Positions 1 through 10,770 of a stretch of DNA of 64,000 nucleotides are shown here, piece after piece. Below the pieces are notes generated by a model. It ran no database searches, was not told the DNA's origin, and worked only from the letters and a program-made list of their open reading frames with translations. The stretch is from Hemerocallis citrina. Taxonomy: Eukaryota > Streptophyta > Magnoliopsida > Asparagales > Asphodelaceae. Where the stretch lies: assembly GCA_017893485.1 (NCBI GenBank), contig JACEHZ010000371.1, forward strand, positions 124,001 to 188,000, in the 5' to 3' direction. Numbering within the stretch: position 1 is the first letter of the stretch; each line of letters opens with the position of its first letter. The position numbers and the translations under genes are program-made.

Positions 1-305
1 GATGTGAACTTTAGGGCTTGTAACTCAGCATCAAGGTGAGCCATTATCATTGTTCAACTTCAAGAGGGGTGAGTGCCGAGTGTTTCAAATGTGAGAGAGA
101 GAGATTGAGAATTGTAATCTCATTGTAATCTTTGTACTTGGGGAATAAGAAGTAGTGGTTATCTTTGTATATTATTGTGTTCTTGTGAGATCTTGCAATT
201 ATTGTGGTCGCTTGCTCTTGGTGCATCTAGTTCTTTGGAGTTTCTGTTGCTTGTGGTTTGTGTGTTCCGCTATTAGCACTACGAGTTGTATCAGATTCTA
301 TAACA
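1..305 (+). repeat. Copia 5' LTR (3' part only)
   Basis: This matches the 3' LTR of the same element nearly base for base, including 'ggcttgtaactcag' and the shared end 'cagattcta.aaca'. It ends in CA immediately before the primer binding site. The LTR start lies upstream of the window. Confidence 0.85.
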
Positions 306-307
306 AG

Positions 308-319
308 TGGTATCAGAGC
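308..319 (+). promoter_or_regulatory. Copia primer binding site (tRNA-iMet)
   Basis: TGGTATCAGAGC, complementary to the 3' end of plant initiator tRNA-Met, lies two bases after the LTR end. This is the standard minus-strand primer site of plant copia elements. Confidence 0.93.
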
Positions 320-331
320 AAACAGTTCGAG

Positions 332-1112
332 ATGGCTGATAGCAAGTCAAAGATTGAGAGGTTTGATGGAAGTCACTTCACGATGTGGAAGATTCAGATG
401 ATAGGTGTATTCGTCAGAAAGATTTAGATGGTTCGTTGTTTGATGAGAACCTGGAATGTGCAGACAAGGATGGGAAGGTCTTGGTGGATTGGAATCGTTT
501 GGTTCAGAAAATATTAGGGCAGATTCAGTTGGGACTGAGCAGTAAGGCGTTATTTCATATTTCGAAGGCAAAGATCACAAAGGAGGCTATGGAGATTCTC
601 ACGGATATGTATGAGAAACCGTAGGCATCTAATCAAATTCTTCACTTGAAGAAATTGGTTAATATAAAGTTAAGGGAAGGGTGTTCAGTAGCAGAACATG
701 TGAACAATTACTGTATGGTTTACAACTAGGTGGAAGCAGCAGGATTTAGGTTTTCAGGGAAGGCACAGTCATTGTTACTTCTATTTACTTTTTCTGATAG
801 TTATGGTACGGTAGAACAGACTATTACAGACACTATGACAGATTCGACGACTCTACAGGATGTGGTGAGTAGCATTCTGAATGAGGAGGTGAGAAGGGTG
901 AGAAACGAAGGATTCTCGTCATTATCTTCTAAGATTTTCACAATGTCTGTTGACAAGAGTCGTGGGAGATCAAGAGCATTCAAAGAAGAAATGATCAGAG
1001 TAGTTCATCTGAGAGTGAGTCTGATGACAGTGATGGGGAACATGGACTTGAGTGTTGGTATTGTCACAAGAGGGATCACATGATCCGCAGTTGTAAGGTC
1101 TATATGAAGAAG
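332..1112 (+). pseudogene. Copia gag (capsid plus CCHC knuckle), frameshifted
   Basis: The frame opens at ATG 332 and gives a copia gag start with the usual 'F.G..F..WK.QM' pattern. The capsid reading continues in other frames at 385-624 and 730-1083 with in-frame stops, so it is dead. The nucleocapsid zinc knuckle is intact at 1053-1094 as C-X2-C-X4-H-X4-C (CWYCHKRDHMIRSC). In copia elements gag forms the virus-like particle and binds genomic RNA. Domain order and the adjacent primer site make the assignment firm. Confidence 0.85.
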
Positions 1113-1189
1113 AAGCAGGAAAACCCGAAGGAAGTCAAATCAAAGGAAGTCAATGTGGTGTCTATTGAAAAGTTATGCTTATCAGCTAA

Positions 1190-1574
1190 GGAGGAGTTGA
1201 GCACGCGAGATTGGTGTATTGATTCGGAAACTTCTTTTCGTTGCACTTCGAGGAGAAAGGTGTTTGATGACTACAAGTAGGGTTCTTTTGGAGATGTGAT
1301 CGTAGGGAACGGTCAATGGTGTCATGAACGAGGGGGTGGTACTGTTCGCTTGAAAGCCAAAGATGATCAGAATATTATCTTTCGAAAGACAAGACATATT
1401 CCAGACTTGAAGAAAAATCTTATCTCAGTTGACAGGCTAGACAAAGAGGGGTTGTCTACTACTGGGGAGTGGTGTATATCTGCAGGTTCAAGGGTGATAG
1501 CCATAGGAAAGCATGTGGGAACGCTGTATATGCTTAGAGATGTGAGAGACATTTCTCTTGTAGTTGACTCTTAG
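1190..1574 (+). pseudogene. Copia protease / pre-integrase remnant
   Basis: The protease motif reads W-C-I-D-S-E-T near 1209, where the family has D-S-G-A; the glycine after the catalytic Asp-Ser is lost. A stop interrupts the frame at 1278. The reading resumes at 1296-1574 with the pre-integrase pattern 'H(I)PDLKKNLIS' and '..GTLYML'. The integrase zinc finger and DDE core that should follow are absent, which places the deletion breakpoint close to 1575. Confidence 0.8.
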
Positions 1575-2176
1575 CCAGAATCGAGTAGTAGGTTGTGTGG
1601 GGTGCAACCAAGTTCTTTCATTTGTGGAAATTCAGAGAAGATTAATTTAGTGGGAGCTGCTGGCCATGATCTTAGATAGCAAGACGTTGCTGCAGTGGCG
1701 GTACTATATGATATGGCAGTTGAAGCTTCAAGTAGCTCTTGTGAGGAAGAGAGCACTATTTTTGATATGCGAGGTGATGTGGATGAGGGTAATCAAAATA
1801 AGGTTGTGGGAGTTAATCAGTCTATAGATTTTGTGGAGGTGCCGTCCACGGAGACATCTAGTGCAAAGAGTGCATTGAGAGGCTTTGAACCATGTCCAGT
1901 GTTAATGAAGATTTTGTGAGTTGGGAGTCTAGTAACACAGAATCCGACACGGGAGGTTATTTCTCCATTATTCGTGCTCTATGCGATTGGTGGAGCACAT
2001 CCTTCATGAGCTAGTGAGGGGTGTTTGGTGCACTCCACGTGGTGGAGTGGCGGAGGTGCTCATTACGAGAGTGAGGAGTACTTTGGTCTTTCATGAGAGT
2101 GTGAGACTGACATAGATAATGCGAGATAAAGATACAATAACTTTAAAGCGTTGTGTATTTGGTTTAAGTGAGAGAT
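1575..2176 (+). other. Copia 3' internal remnant with polypurine tract
   Basis: No recognisable domain. A short open frame at 1695-1919 may be a scrap of pol linker. The last bases before the 3' LTR, 'aagtgagagatt' (about 2165-2176), are the purine-rich tract that primes plus-strand synthesis in this copia group. RT and RNase H are missing. Confidence 0.6.
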
Positions 2177-2203
2177 TGTTAGGATTGTGGCCTTAAATAT
2201 ACG

Positions 2204-5200
2204 TGTCATGCCCCGCTTCCCAAAATACAGAATACGAGTACGTAACGTAGGCCCAACGAATGACGTAAACACCATCCATAAGCTGTACCAGTTTAACTCA
2301 ACAATATGAACAATAAACAATCACAACCACGCAAGAAGATATAATCACATAAACAAAGATTAACTTCAATAATAAATAAATAATCCAAACAATAATATCC
2401 AACATCTGGGATAAAAATAAACGCCGGGTCATAAAGCCCAAAAACGAAGTATAATATCAAGACAATGTTCAAAGAAATAAATCTAGCAATAAATTAATTC
2501 AAGCAATCTAATCTTGGACTCCATCTTCTAGAATCGTTGCTCACCAATTCCTTCTGGTATTGTTCCTCCAGTACCTGTAAACTCTTGATCTAAAAAAAAA
2601 GAAAATAATATTCTTAGAGAAAGTCATGGACAGCAAGTAGAGGGAAACAGAGAATAATAGGAACATGGTATATCAAAAGAAAAAGGGACGAGATCAAAGT
2701 CAATAGCAAAGACAAGGAATGACAACAATGTCAAGGGGTCTATATTTAATCATGTATTTAATTAATAATTCTAATTCAAGTCCAATATTGGTGACAGTAT
2801 ACGGGATCAAGCATGAAATGTCAATTGCAGGTTATTAATCATTTTACTAACCTATCTAGTGCACGTACTAGTGCGTCCTATTCCACAGGTTCGGTGCAAG
2901 CATACAACGAACGCTTTAGACTGATGGTGAATTCACGGTTCGTGTACTCGGACCAGTAATTAGTGTTTAATGTTTAATGACAGTGATTATCAAGCAGTAT
3001 TTTATGTCCATCAGTCAGTACAAGTCAAGCAGTTGGGCCCGACCAAGTACAGTTTCCGATTGTTCACTACCAAGTTGTCCCATAATACCCCGGCTTGTTA
3101 TCATTTTATTTTATTCTATATGAGCATGCAAGAAGGTGTCAATATTGTATCATGCTAAGTGTGACTAATTCTACTCGTTACAGACAAAACAAGAGGCAAA
3201 CATATTAAATTAACACAAATCGCACAATCTTGACAGCATGACGTTGCTGTACAAAAACACAGATTACCGCTACTACAAAAAAAAATATGGATCGTCAGAA
3301 ATTCTAGAAACTAGACTCTCTGCCGGTTCTAGCAAATATATATACGACATAAAAACTACAGAAACTAGGGTGAAAATCCTATTCTTTTCAGAATTTATGT
3401 TCCAGCAGCAAGTTATAAATTGTGTTCACCTATATGTTTTAGGTCAGAAAAATCATCAATTAAATCTACAAAAATTCAGGGTGGTTCCTACACATGTCTA
3501 GTCTCAGCCAAACTTATTTCATATTTTTATTTTACTGTTAACATGTTCAATTTAACTTTGAAACATAAAGATATGCATGAATTTGTGGATCTGAAAATTC
3601 AGACATAGTTGTACTGAAATACTGATATCTAACAGATTATTACTCAGAATTCAGATCCGTTAAAAGTCCTGGAAAATAGATTCATGGGGATATAATTCAT
3701 GTTCAAAATGTTATTTCAAATTACAATAACAACAAGGTCAAAAATCTGATACAAAAAGGAACAAACATAAGTCCAAAAAATAGTTTGATATGAATAGGCA
3801 ACAACTTAATCATACAACCATATAGTTCATACTAATTAATAATCAAAGTGATGCTAGATGTTTAACATGCATAATTCCAGTTTTAAGATGCAATTTCACA
3901 GGCATGGTAATCAATTCATTAATTCAAATTCAATCTAACATATTCAATTTATCAAACAATTCTATAACACATGGATCTAGTTATTTTTCATGTAAACATG
4001 CATATGCAATATACAAGAGGGACTAGATTTTAGATCAAAGATGTAGGCCCGATGTTAAGAATATATCGAGTTAGCTCGTGTAAACCCTCAATATATTTAA
4101 CGGAATTTCAAATAGTAGTACGATAAAAAGGATTTGGATCTACTTGCAGAGATCAAAGAATCTTGAACAAAATAATAAACTAGTTCAAGAAGAGACTTGC
4201 CTTTTTATATGAGAGATTTGAATATTTAGACTAACGGGATGAGAATCCCGGGTGACGAACCACGAACACGTAAACACGCGTAAGCTACGTGCAATACCAG
4301 TACAACAACAAACCCACAGAGCAAATCCACCTTTCCACGAACAGCAAACAACAAACAGCAAATCAATCCCCTACCTCCCACAATAGCAAACGGCGAAACC
4401 AATTCCCCTCCTTCTCAACAGTGATGGAGAGAGAGAGAATTCAGCGGGGGACCAACGGCCCTCGCAGTCGAGAAGCGACGATAGCGACAAGAGCGAGAGG
4501 CGGCGACAATGCTCGGGGGTGACTGGCGATGGAATTGCGATTGAGGAGCGACGCAGCGATGGGCTCGGCACCTCGAGTGAAGCTACTCTGTTTCGTGCTG
4601 AAACAGAGGAGACGAAGAACGGCAGGGGGTTCGAGCTCTGGACGACGATGATGAGGGCGAGGGATCTTCGGTGGAGAGGGATCGAGGTGGTCAACGAGGT
4701 CGTGGAAGTCGAGGTTGAAGAAGTGCAAGCGATGGGTTCCGGAGCATTTGGATGAGAGGCGGCGACGAGATGATGGTAAGAGCAGCGCAAGGGTGAAGGC
4801 AGGATGAGGCTAGGGATGACGACCAGGGTGAATCGTCGGAGCGACGGGGGAGAGATGACGAAGGTGAGGAGGCTTCGGGACTGGTGGCAACGAAAACAGA
4901 GGAAAGAGGGGTGAGCGGCGGTAGGGGAGAAAGAGAAGGATCATTAGGGTTAAATAATACTTAGGGTTTAATGGGGTATTTATATAGGAGATAGGATGTG
5001 GGGTTTTGGGTTGCGGGTTAATGGATTTACGGTACAGGTTTACACTCCAAAAAGAGAAAAACACAAAGAAATCAATGAGAGGAACATATAGCAGAACAAT
5101 TCAAACTCAAAACACTAGGAGCAAAAATTTGCAATGAGCCAAAAATAACAGAATTCAAGCCAAAAGAGTACGGAATGATCAAAAGAGAATAAAAGAACCT

Positions 5201-5292
5201 AAGAAAAGCAAAAAATTATTATTCAAAGGAATTCAGATACAATAATCAAGAAAAGAAAAAGAAAATCCAAAATAGAAAAAATAAGGGTTACA
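2204..5292 (-). mobile_element. Solo LTR, Tekay-type family A, copy 1
   Basis: It runs TGTCATGCCCC...GGGTTACA, with flanking ATACG (2199-2203) and ACACG (5293-5297), a 5 bp TSD with one mismatch. The same ends and interior recur at 7555 and 20637. No primer site, polypurine tract or coding region is present, so it is a solo LTR. Orientation is minus: a TATA element (minus strand 'cctatataaatacccc', about 4970-4988) lies near the minus-strand start, followed by a GC-rich stretch (about 4370-4930). Frames in that stretch look incidental. Confidence 0.85.
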
Positions 5293-5400
5293 ACACGTAG
5301 GAACAGAAGTTCTTGAAGTTGGAGAAGAAGAGGAGAAGAAGAGGAGAAGAGGAAGACAACAGGAGAAGGAAACAACAGCTAGAAGAAGTGCAGCTAGAGG

Positions 5401-5560
5401 GTTGCGGTCGACCGACCCAGAGTGCGATCGACCCCGGGGTGTTGAGCAATCTTCGAGTGTACAGGGTTCAACAGAAAGTGGGACAGTCGATCGGTCATGC
5501 TTCGGGGGTTGGCGAGACTAAGTACAGTCGACCGCAACTTGGTGCAGTCGACCGAGAATA
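5401..5560. repeat. Cluster of GTCGAYCG boxes with a 12 bp inverted repeat
   Basis: Five boxes of the type (G)TCGAYC(G) occur at about 5407, 5424, 5487, 5527 and 5547 inside the copia LTR. GTTGCGGTCGAC (5401-5412) and GTCGACCGCAAC (5527-5538) are perfect inverted copies. Repeated boxes in an LTR are often enhancer sites; that role is inferred. Confidence 0.6.
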
Positions 5561-5829
5561 GTTTTATGTTATTTGGGCTTTTGGGTTTAAGGTCCAATAA
5601 GTTATATTAGTGTTTATCTTTTAAGGTTTGTTTTGGGATATAAATAAAGCAATAGATTTGAAATTTATGGCTTGTAACTCAGTATCAAGGAGAGCGTTAT
5701 CATTGTTCAACTTTAAGATGGGTGAGTGTCGAGTGTTTCAAATGTGTGAGAGAGAAATTGAAAGTTGTAATCTCTTTGTAATCTTTGTATTTCTTGGAGA
5801 ATAAGAAGTATTGGTTATCCCTGTATATT

Positions 5830-6772
5830 GAGGTAATTAAGGATATGTATGAAGGGACAACGACCACAATTAGAATAACAACATGAGAGACCTGTGATTT
5901 TTCTATTACAGTAGGTTTACACAAAGGTTTGGCTTTAAGCCCCTACATCTTTACTTTGGTTATGGATGAATTGACCCGAGGAATACAAGATGAGGTGTCT
6001 TGGTGTATGCTTTTTGTCGATGACGTCGTCTTAATGGACGAGACTAGAGCAGGAGTCAATGCTAAATTAGAATTGTGGAGAAAAATTTTGGAAGCTAGAG
6101 GCTTTAGGATAAACATAACTAAAGCAGAGTATATGAAGTGTAAATTTAGTGATATTCGGAACACAACTGAGGAAGTAGTGAAGCTTCAAGAGATACCTAA
6201 GAGAGATCGTTTCCGATATTTAGGCTCTATTTTACAAAGAGATTGGGAGATTTGTGAAGATGTTATACATAAGATCCAAGCAGGGTGGCTTAAGTGGAGA
6301 AGTGTCAATGGTGTTTTGTGTGACAAACGAATATCTTTGAAGTTGAAAGAAAAATTTTATAGGACGACTATTACACCAGCAATGATGTATGAAGCAGAGT
6401 GTTGGACAACAAAGAAATATATCCAAAAAATGAGTGTAGCGGAGATGAGGATGCTCATATGGATGTGTGGTAAGGAAGGATAGAATTAGAAAAGAGCATA
6501 TACGAGACATACTAAAGGTAGCTTCAATCCAAGATAAGTTAAGAGAGAATCGCCTCAGGTGGTTTGGACATATCACACGTAGACCTAGTAGTGCCCCCAT
6601 TAGAAAGAGTGATTTAATAAGTATTGATGGGAGAGTTAGGGGTAGAGGAAGTCCTAAACTAACTTGGGTGAAAACAGTGAGAAAAGATATGATAGCTTGT
6701 GACCTTACAGAAGATATTATGCTAAACCGAGTAGAATGGAAAACCGGGATTCATGTAGTCGACCCCAACTAG
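5830..6772 (+). pseudogene. RTE reverse transcriptase fragment, disrupted
   Basis: The RT palm motif 'GLHKGLALSPYIF' (5917-5955) and the catalytic block 'LFVDDVVL' (around 6010-6035; usually F-A-D-D) are visible in one frame to the stop at 6481. The C-terminal part, with 'RLRWFGH' and a terminal 'DPN', continues in another frame at 6467-6772. A TGA near 5884 and the frameshift near 6470 make it a pseudogene. No endonuclease domain remains. Confidence 0.85.
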
Positions 6773-6802
6773 TTGGAAAAGCCTTTGTTGTTGTTGTTGT
6801 TG
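5830..6802 (+). mobile_element. 5'-truncated RTE-clade LINE
   Basis: It encodes the C-terminal half of an RTE-type reverse transcriptase and ends in a (TTG)n tail (6784-6802), typical of plant RTE LINEs. Target-site duplications of 19 bp with one mismatch flank it (5811-5829 and 6803-6821), and the copia LTR reads through without it. The missing 5' end fits incomplete target-primed reverse transcription. Confidence 0.9.
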
Positions 6803-6956
6803 TTGGTTATCCTTGTATATTATTGTGTTCTTGTGAGATCTTGCGATTATTATGGTAGTTTGTTTTTGGTGCATTTAGTTTTTGGGAGTTTCTATTGCGT
6901 GTGGTGTCTGTGTGTTTTGTTTTTAGCACTACAAGTTGTATCAGATTCTACAACAG

Positions 6957-7108
6957 AATATTCTTCATGTTTGGGGTGATTCAGTGATGGTTGAGGCTTT
7001 CCTCGATCCTATGTGCCCAGATAGCAGAGACTCGTGGCCGCCTCTTAAGCAAGCCTTGAGATACTACTCCCCTTATGTTGGGCTCATTTTCCATCCTTAC
7101 CCTCTTCC
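6957..7108 (+). CDS. Host gene exon: thioredoxin/DsbA-like protein (partial)
   Basis: Fifty codons plus two bases are open, with the pattern 'VEAFLDPMCPDSRDSWPPLK', which I recognise from plant thioredoxin-superfamily proteins with a DsbA-like fold. The CPDS tetrad sits at the usual CxxC/CxxS active site. The exon ends in CC at a GT donor (7109, GTAAGC) and its frame joins the exon at 11955. Upstream it runs straight into the copia LTR at 6955, so the N-terminus is missing from this window: either the element split the exon, or the first exon lies to the left. Probably a disrupted gene copy. Confidence 0.75.
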
Positions 7109-7561
7109 GTAAGCGATCTTTTTCTTTCTGTGGCTTATTTATTCTGCTTTCCTGTATGGATGATCAAGGATGGATTGTCGTTTTAGGATGTGTTTGGGAG
7201 TAGAATTAAATTATGATAACTGGAGTTTCGTGGAGTTAGAAAATTAATCTAGTGAGAATAGATCTGTCTCGTAATTGTACATAAGTTTGCTGTCCCTAAA
7301 TGTCCAATGCAAAAGAGGAAATGGTGTGCAACAGTCGTTTTCAACTTGTTTCATTTTGATGAAACTGGTAGTCTGATAGTACATGATCAATTATTTATAA
7401 ATAAAATACTGATTGATTTTGTATAACTGAGTAGTCTAATTTGAAACTCATATGATTGTTTTTGTATACTAAATGAGAATGGAAAAACAAAAAGATGGCC
7501 ATTCTACTGTAGTGTAATTCGGATGGTCCCGCTCATTTCATTAATTTCTGAACCTGTCACT

Positions 7562-7713
7562 CCCCGCTTCCCAAAAAGAATACGGAATTCGGATACGTGA
7601 CAAAAGCCCAGCGAATGATTTTCATCATCCATAAGCTCCCCGCTTTCCAAAAAGAATACGGAATATAGATACGCGACAAAAGCCTAGCGAATGATTTTCA
7701 TCATCCATAAGCT
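7562..7713. repeat. 76 bp tandem duplication at the LTR terminus
   Basis: Two units (7562-7637 and 7638-7713), starting 'ccccgctt.cc' and ending 'catccataagct', follow each other with few differences. The duplicated segment is the terminal part of family A, so this copy has almost two LTR ends in tandem. Confidence 0.85.
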
Positions 7714-8189
7714 GTTCAAAAATCTTTACAACATTCATAAGAATCATCAGAGTCGGAAGCAAAAGTATCAACCAACATGCACATATGAATCAAAATATCA
7801 ACAAGAATACTTGAAACCAAATATATAAATCTCAAATAGTCATGATCTGAATAAGTCAACAAAATCCTGGGTCACATTGTCCAAATACAAGAATAAATCT
7901 AAGTATCAAAATACAAAATTGTTCAAACTCATACGAGAACTAATAATAACAAGATTCAGCACTAATACTTTATATCACCGATACCATCTGGAACCTGTTC
8001 TCCAAAATTTGCAATTTAACAATTGCAGGGAAAAGGAAATGAGAAAACAAGTACTCGTTAATTGCAAGTTACGGGTTACTTATAATGTAAGATACAAGTA
8101 CATGGGATAGATAAATCTAAGTGACAAACCGAGCATGGTATAATTATGATAACAAAATATAAATCATGGCATGGCAAGATAAGCGAGTA

Positions 8190-8405
8190 TAACCGTATGT
8201 GTCGAGTGTCTAGTAAACAAGTGTCATGTACCAAGTAACCAGTATCAAGAATCATGTAATCATGTAGCATGTATCAAGTATCAAATCTCATGTATCATGT
8301 AGTCAAGTCTCAAGTGGGTATGTATCATGTTCAAGTATCAAGTAAGCATGTATCAAGTGATCAAGCATCATGTTCAAGTGTCATGTATCAAGTCTTATAG
8401 TTATT
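8190..8405. repeat. Degenerate 'catgtatcaagt' minisatellite
   Basis: Irregular repetitions of catgtatcaagt, catgttcaagt and similar words fill this stretch. Unit length varies around 10-15 bp. Only in copy 3 of family A. Confidence 0.6.
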
Positions 8406-8539
8406 ACTATCTAGGTAGCACTTCATGTGCCCCATATTATAACACATGGTTGCTACAATAAACAGTTTCGCTTTAGATTTCATAGTGGACCATAGAGGAC
8501 AGTGTACTCAGAGATCAGAACAGAAACAGGTAACAGGTT

Positions 8540-8760
8540 CATGAAGCAACAGGTACACGAATCTTCCGATTCATGCAGCAACAGGTTCATGAAGCAACAG
8601 GTACACAACCAACAAATCCGTGCAGCAACAGGTAACAGGTACATGAACCAACAGGTCCATGCAGCAACAGGTAACAGGTACATGAACCAACAGGTCCATG
8701 CAGCAACAGGTAACAGGTACATGAACCAACAGGTCCATACAGCAACAGGTTCATGTATCA
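8540..8760. repeat. 39 bp tandem array (caacaggt-rich)
   Basis: Near-identical 39 bp units begin with 'catgaaccaacagg' at 8642, 8681 and 8720, with degenerate units on the left. Long frames on both strands here are by-products of a unit length divisible by three. Confidence 0.85.
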
Positions 8761-10379
8761 ACATGAATCAAAATGGGAAACACAGGCCCCTTCCGATTAC
8801 ATGTTTCTGAATTATCCACTTTTAGATCTTTTCCTTAAACCCCGGTTTGGTTATTTATTATTATTATCAGGCATGCAAGTATGTGTCACAAAACAAGACA
8901 AGGATAACAGAGTATAAACATGTATCAGGTTCAGGGTGCAAGATAAACAAGTACAGGTACAAGATAACACATAACAGGGTAAAATAACTAGTTTTCTAAT
9001 TCAGGACAGTAAGACAGTGTTGTACTAAAATAGAAATTCCCGTTGCTACAAAAATGCAAATCTGAATCCGTCAAAACGTCTAGAAAATAAACTCCCAACT
9101 GAATCCATTGGATACAAATAAGTCATATAGTATTTCACAAAAACAAGTCTCAAAATAGGTTTGAATTCAGAAATTAGGTTCAGCCAGAAATCAGTAAATC
9201 AAATTCTCAGTCAGGAAAACAGCATCAAAACTCAATAAATAAATCCACGAAAAATTTGGGGTATTCCCCTATCTGTCTAGTATCAAAATATAAGGTTTCA
9301 TAATTTTCCAGTGAAATTAGATCAGTCATCAAAAATCAGAAAATATTAAGAAACGATAGTTTGGTAAATCTGGAATTCCCAACACAGCTGTACGAAAACT
9401 GGAATATCTCGTAAACCGTGAAACAAAATCCAAATTTGCCAAAGGGAGATGAAAATAGACAATATAGACTAACTTTCATATTTTACAAATATTTTTCATA
9501 TAGTCAAAGGAATTAGGGTGAAAATACGATTCTTTACAGAACAGCGAGTAAAATACAGCAAGCACAGTCTTTATAAACAAGCATGAAACGGCATATAAAA
9601 CTTATCAATAAAATCCACCAAAATTCTGGATAATTCCTAAAGAAGTATAGAAAAACTGACTAAAGTTTTGGATTAAAATATTATGTTTAGCATAAGTATC
9701 ATAGCGATTTTGTCATCAAAATCAGCAAGAAACAAAATCTGGAAAAGATCTACACCTCTGTAGTAAAACAGTTATATCTCACACATACGAAAACGAAATC
9801 GAGTAAGGTCAGAGGGGTTGAAAAGCAGACAAATTTCTCTACAAATCATGTTTTATACTGAAATTAAGAATCTGACCTTAATATAGTCTAAATTACTGAT
9901 CAAGACAGATTATCGGCAAAATTCAGAATTTCCTCAAAAACAAAAATCAACATAGATCCAACGAAACTTGATCCAAACGCAACCAAACATGAAATCGAGT
10001 CTACCAAGTATCCAAACATCATGAAATAGGGTAATTAACATATCTAAAACAAGTTTATCACATGGTTCTTCACAAATACCCAAATTCTCACAAAATCCCT
10101 CATCATGATCAAATCAAGAACAGACAAAACCTAAGTTATTTCATGTCAATATTGTGTCGTGAGGAAACTATGGTCAAATCACTATAGAGACAATATCAAC
10201 AAGAGGTTTCACACACGAATTGTCTCTAGAACCCAACTACACTACAAGTGGTATTTATGACTTATATCATACAAAGGAATTTGAGTACAAGTTACTTACC
10301 TGGAAGACGATGAAACAATAAAGCCAAAAGCAAGAATAACGGGAACGGATCCCGGGCACGAACTCAACGAACGAACGGA

Positions 10380-10770
10380 ACACGAACAAGATCATGAATC
10401 TAAAGAACAAATAACATACAAACACGATCGGACGGCTGAGATCAAAAGATCAAGAGATCAAGGCAATCGGATCAGATCGGGGGACTCTAATCGAAGATCA
10501 AGATCAAGATCAAGATCAAGATGTGATCAGTATCTTGATGATGATGATGATGATCGGATCAGATCAACGATCGAACGGCCACCAATCAAAGTGATCAAAG
10601 AACTCCAGGACGACGATGATTTTGATGATCGAGATGTAATGCAGATTGATCGACGATTGGGCGGCTGATCGAGACTTGATGATGATCAAGATCCAATAGA
10701 CGACTCTCAATTAAGGGATCAAAACCAAGACGATGATGATCATGATACGATCAACGACCCACAATCAATG
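10380..10770. repeat. GATC-rich stretch with (GATCAA)n and (GAT)n
   Basis: GATC tetramers are very dense, with a run of gatcaa units near 10495-10522 and gatgat near 10537-10555. It lies just beyond the GC-rich island of the same LTR. Confidence 0.65.

Larger units (their letters stand above)
1..6955 (+). mobile_element. Ty1/copia LTR retrotransposon, internally deleted, with nested insertions
   Basis: The order is 5' LTR (cut by the window edge), primer binding site, gag with a CCHC knuckle, protease/pre-integrase remnant, a short 3' region, a purine-rich tract and a 3' LTR. LTR sequence at 1-305 is repeated at about 5650-5829 plus 6822-6955. Integrase, reverse transcriptase and RNase H are missing: only about 600 bp separate the pre-integrase region from the 3' LTR, so it could not move without help. 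The 3' LTR was later split by a solo LTR and a LINE. The five bases after the 3' LTR (GAATA, 6956-6960) should be the target-site duplication, but the left flank lies outside the window. The element abuts a host coding exon in the same orientation. Confidence 0.88.
2177..6955 (+). repeat. Copia 3' LTR, split by two insertions
   Basis: It starts TGTTAGGATTG right after the purine tract and ends CAACA. The LTR pieces are 2177-2203, 5298-5829 and 6822-6955, about 0.7 kb of LTR once the inserts and one copy of each TSD are removed. The first insert is a Tekay-type solo LTR, the second an RTE LINE. The LTR includes a region rich in GTCGAC-like boxes. Confidence 0.85.

Noticed and set aside
4371..4790. 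A 139-codon minus-strand protein gene in the GC-rich island
   Set aside because: The other family A copies do not preserve the frame. Long frames are expected in GC-rich sequence lacking stop codons.
8480..8810. Frames of about 100 codons on both strands
   Set aside because: The 39 bp array has a period divisible by three and keeps frames open on both strands.
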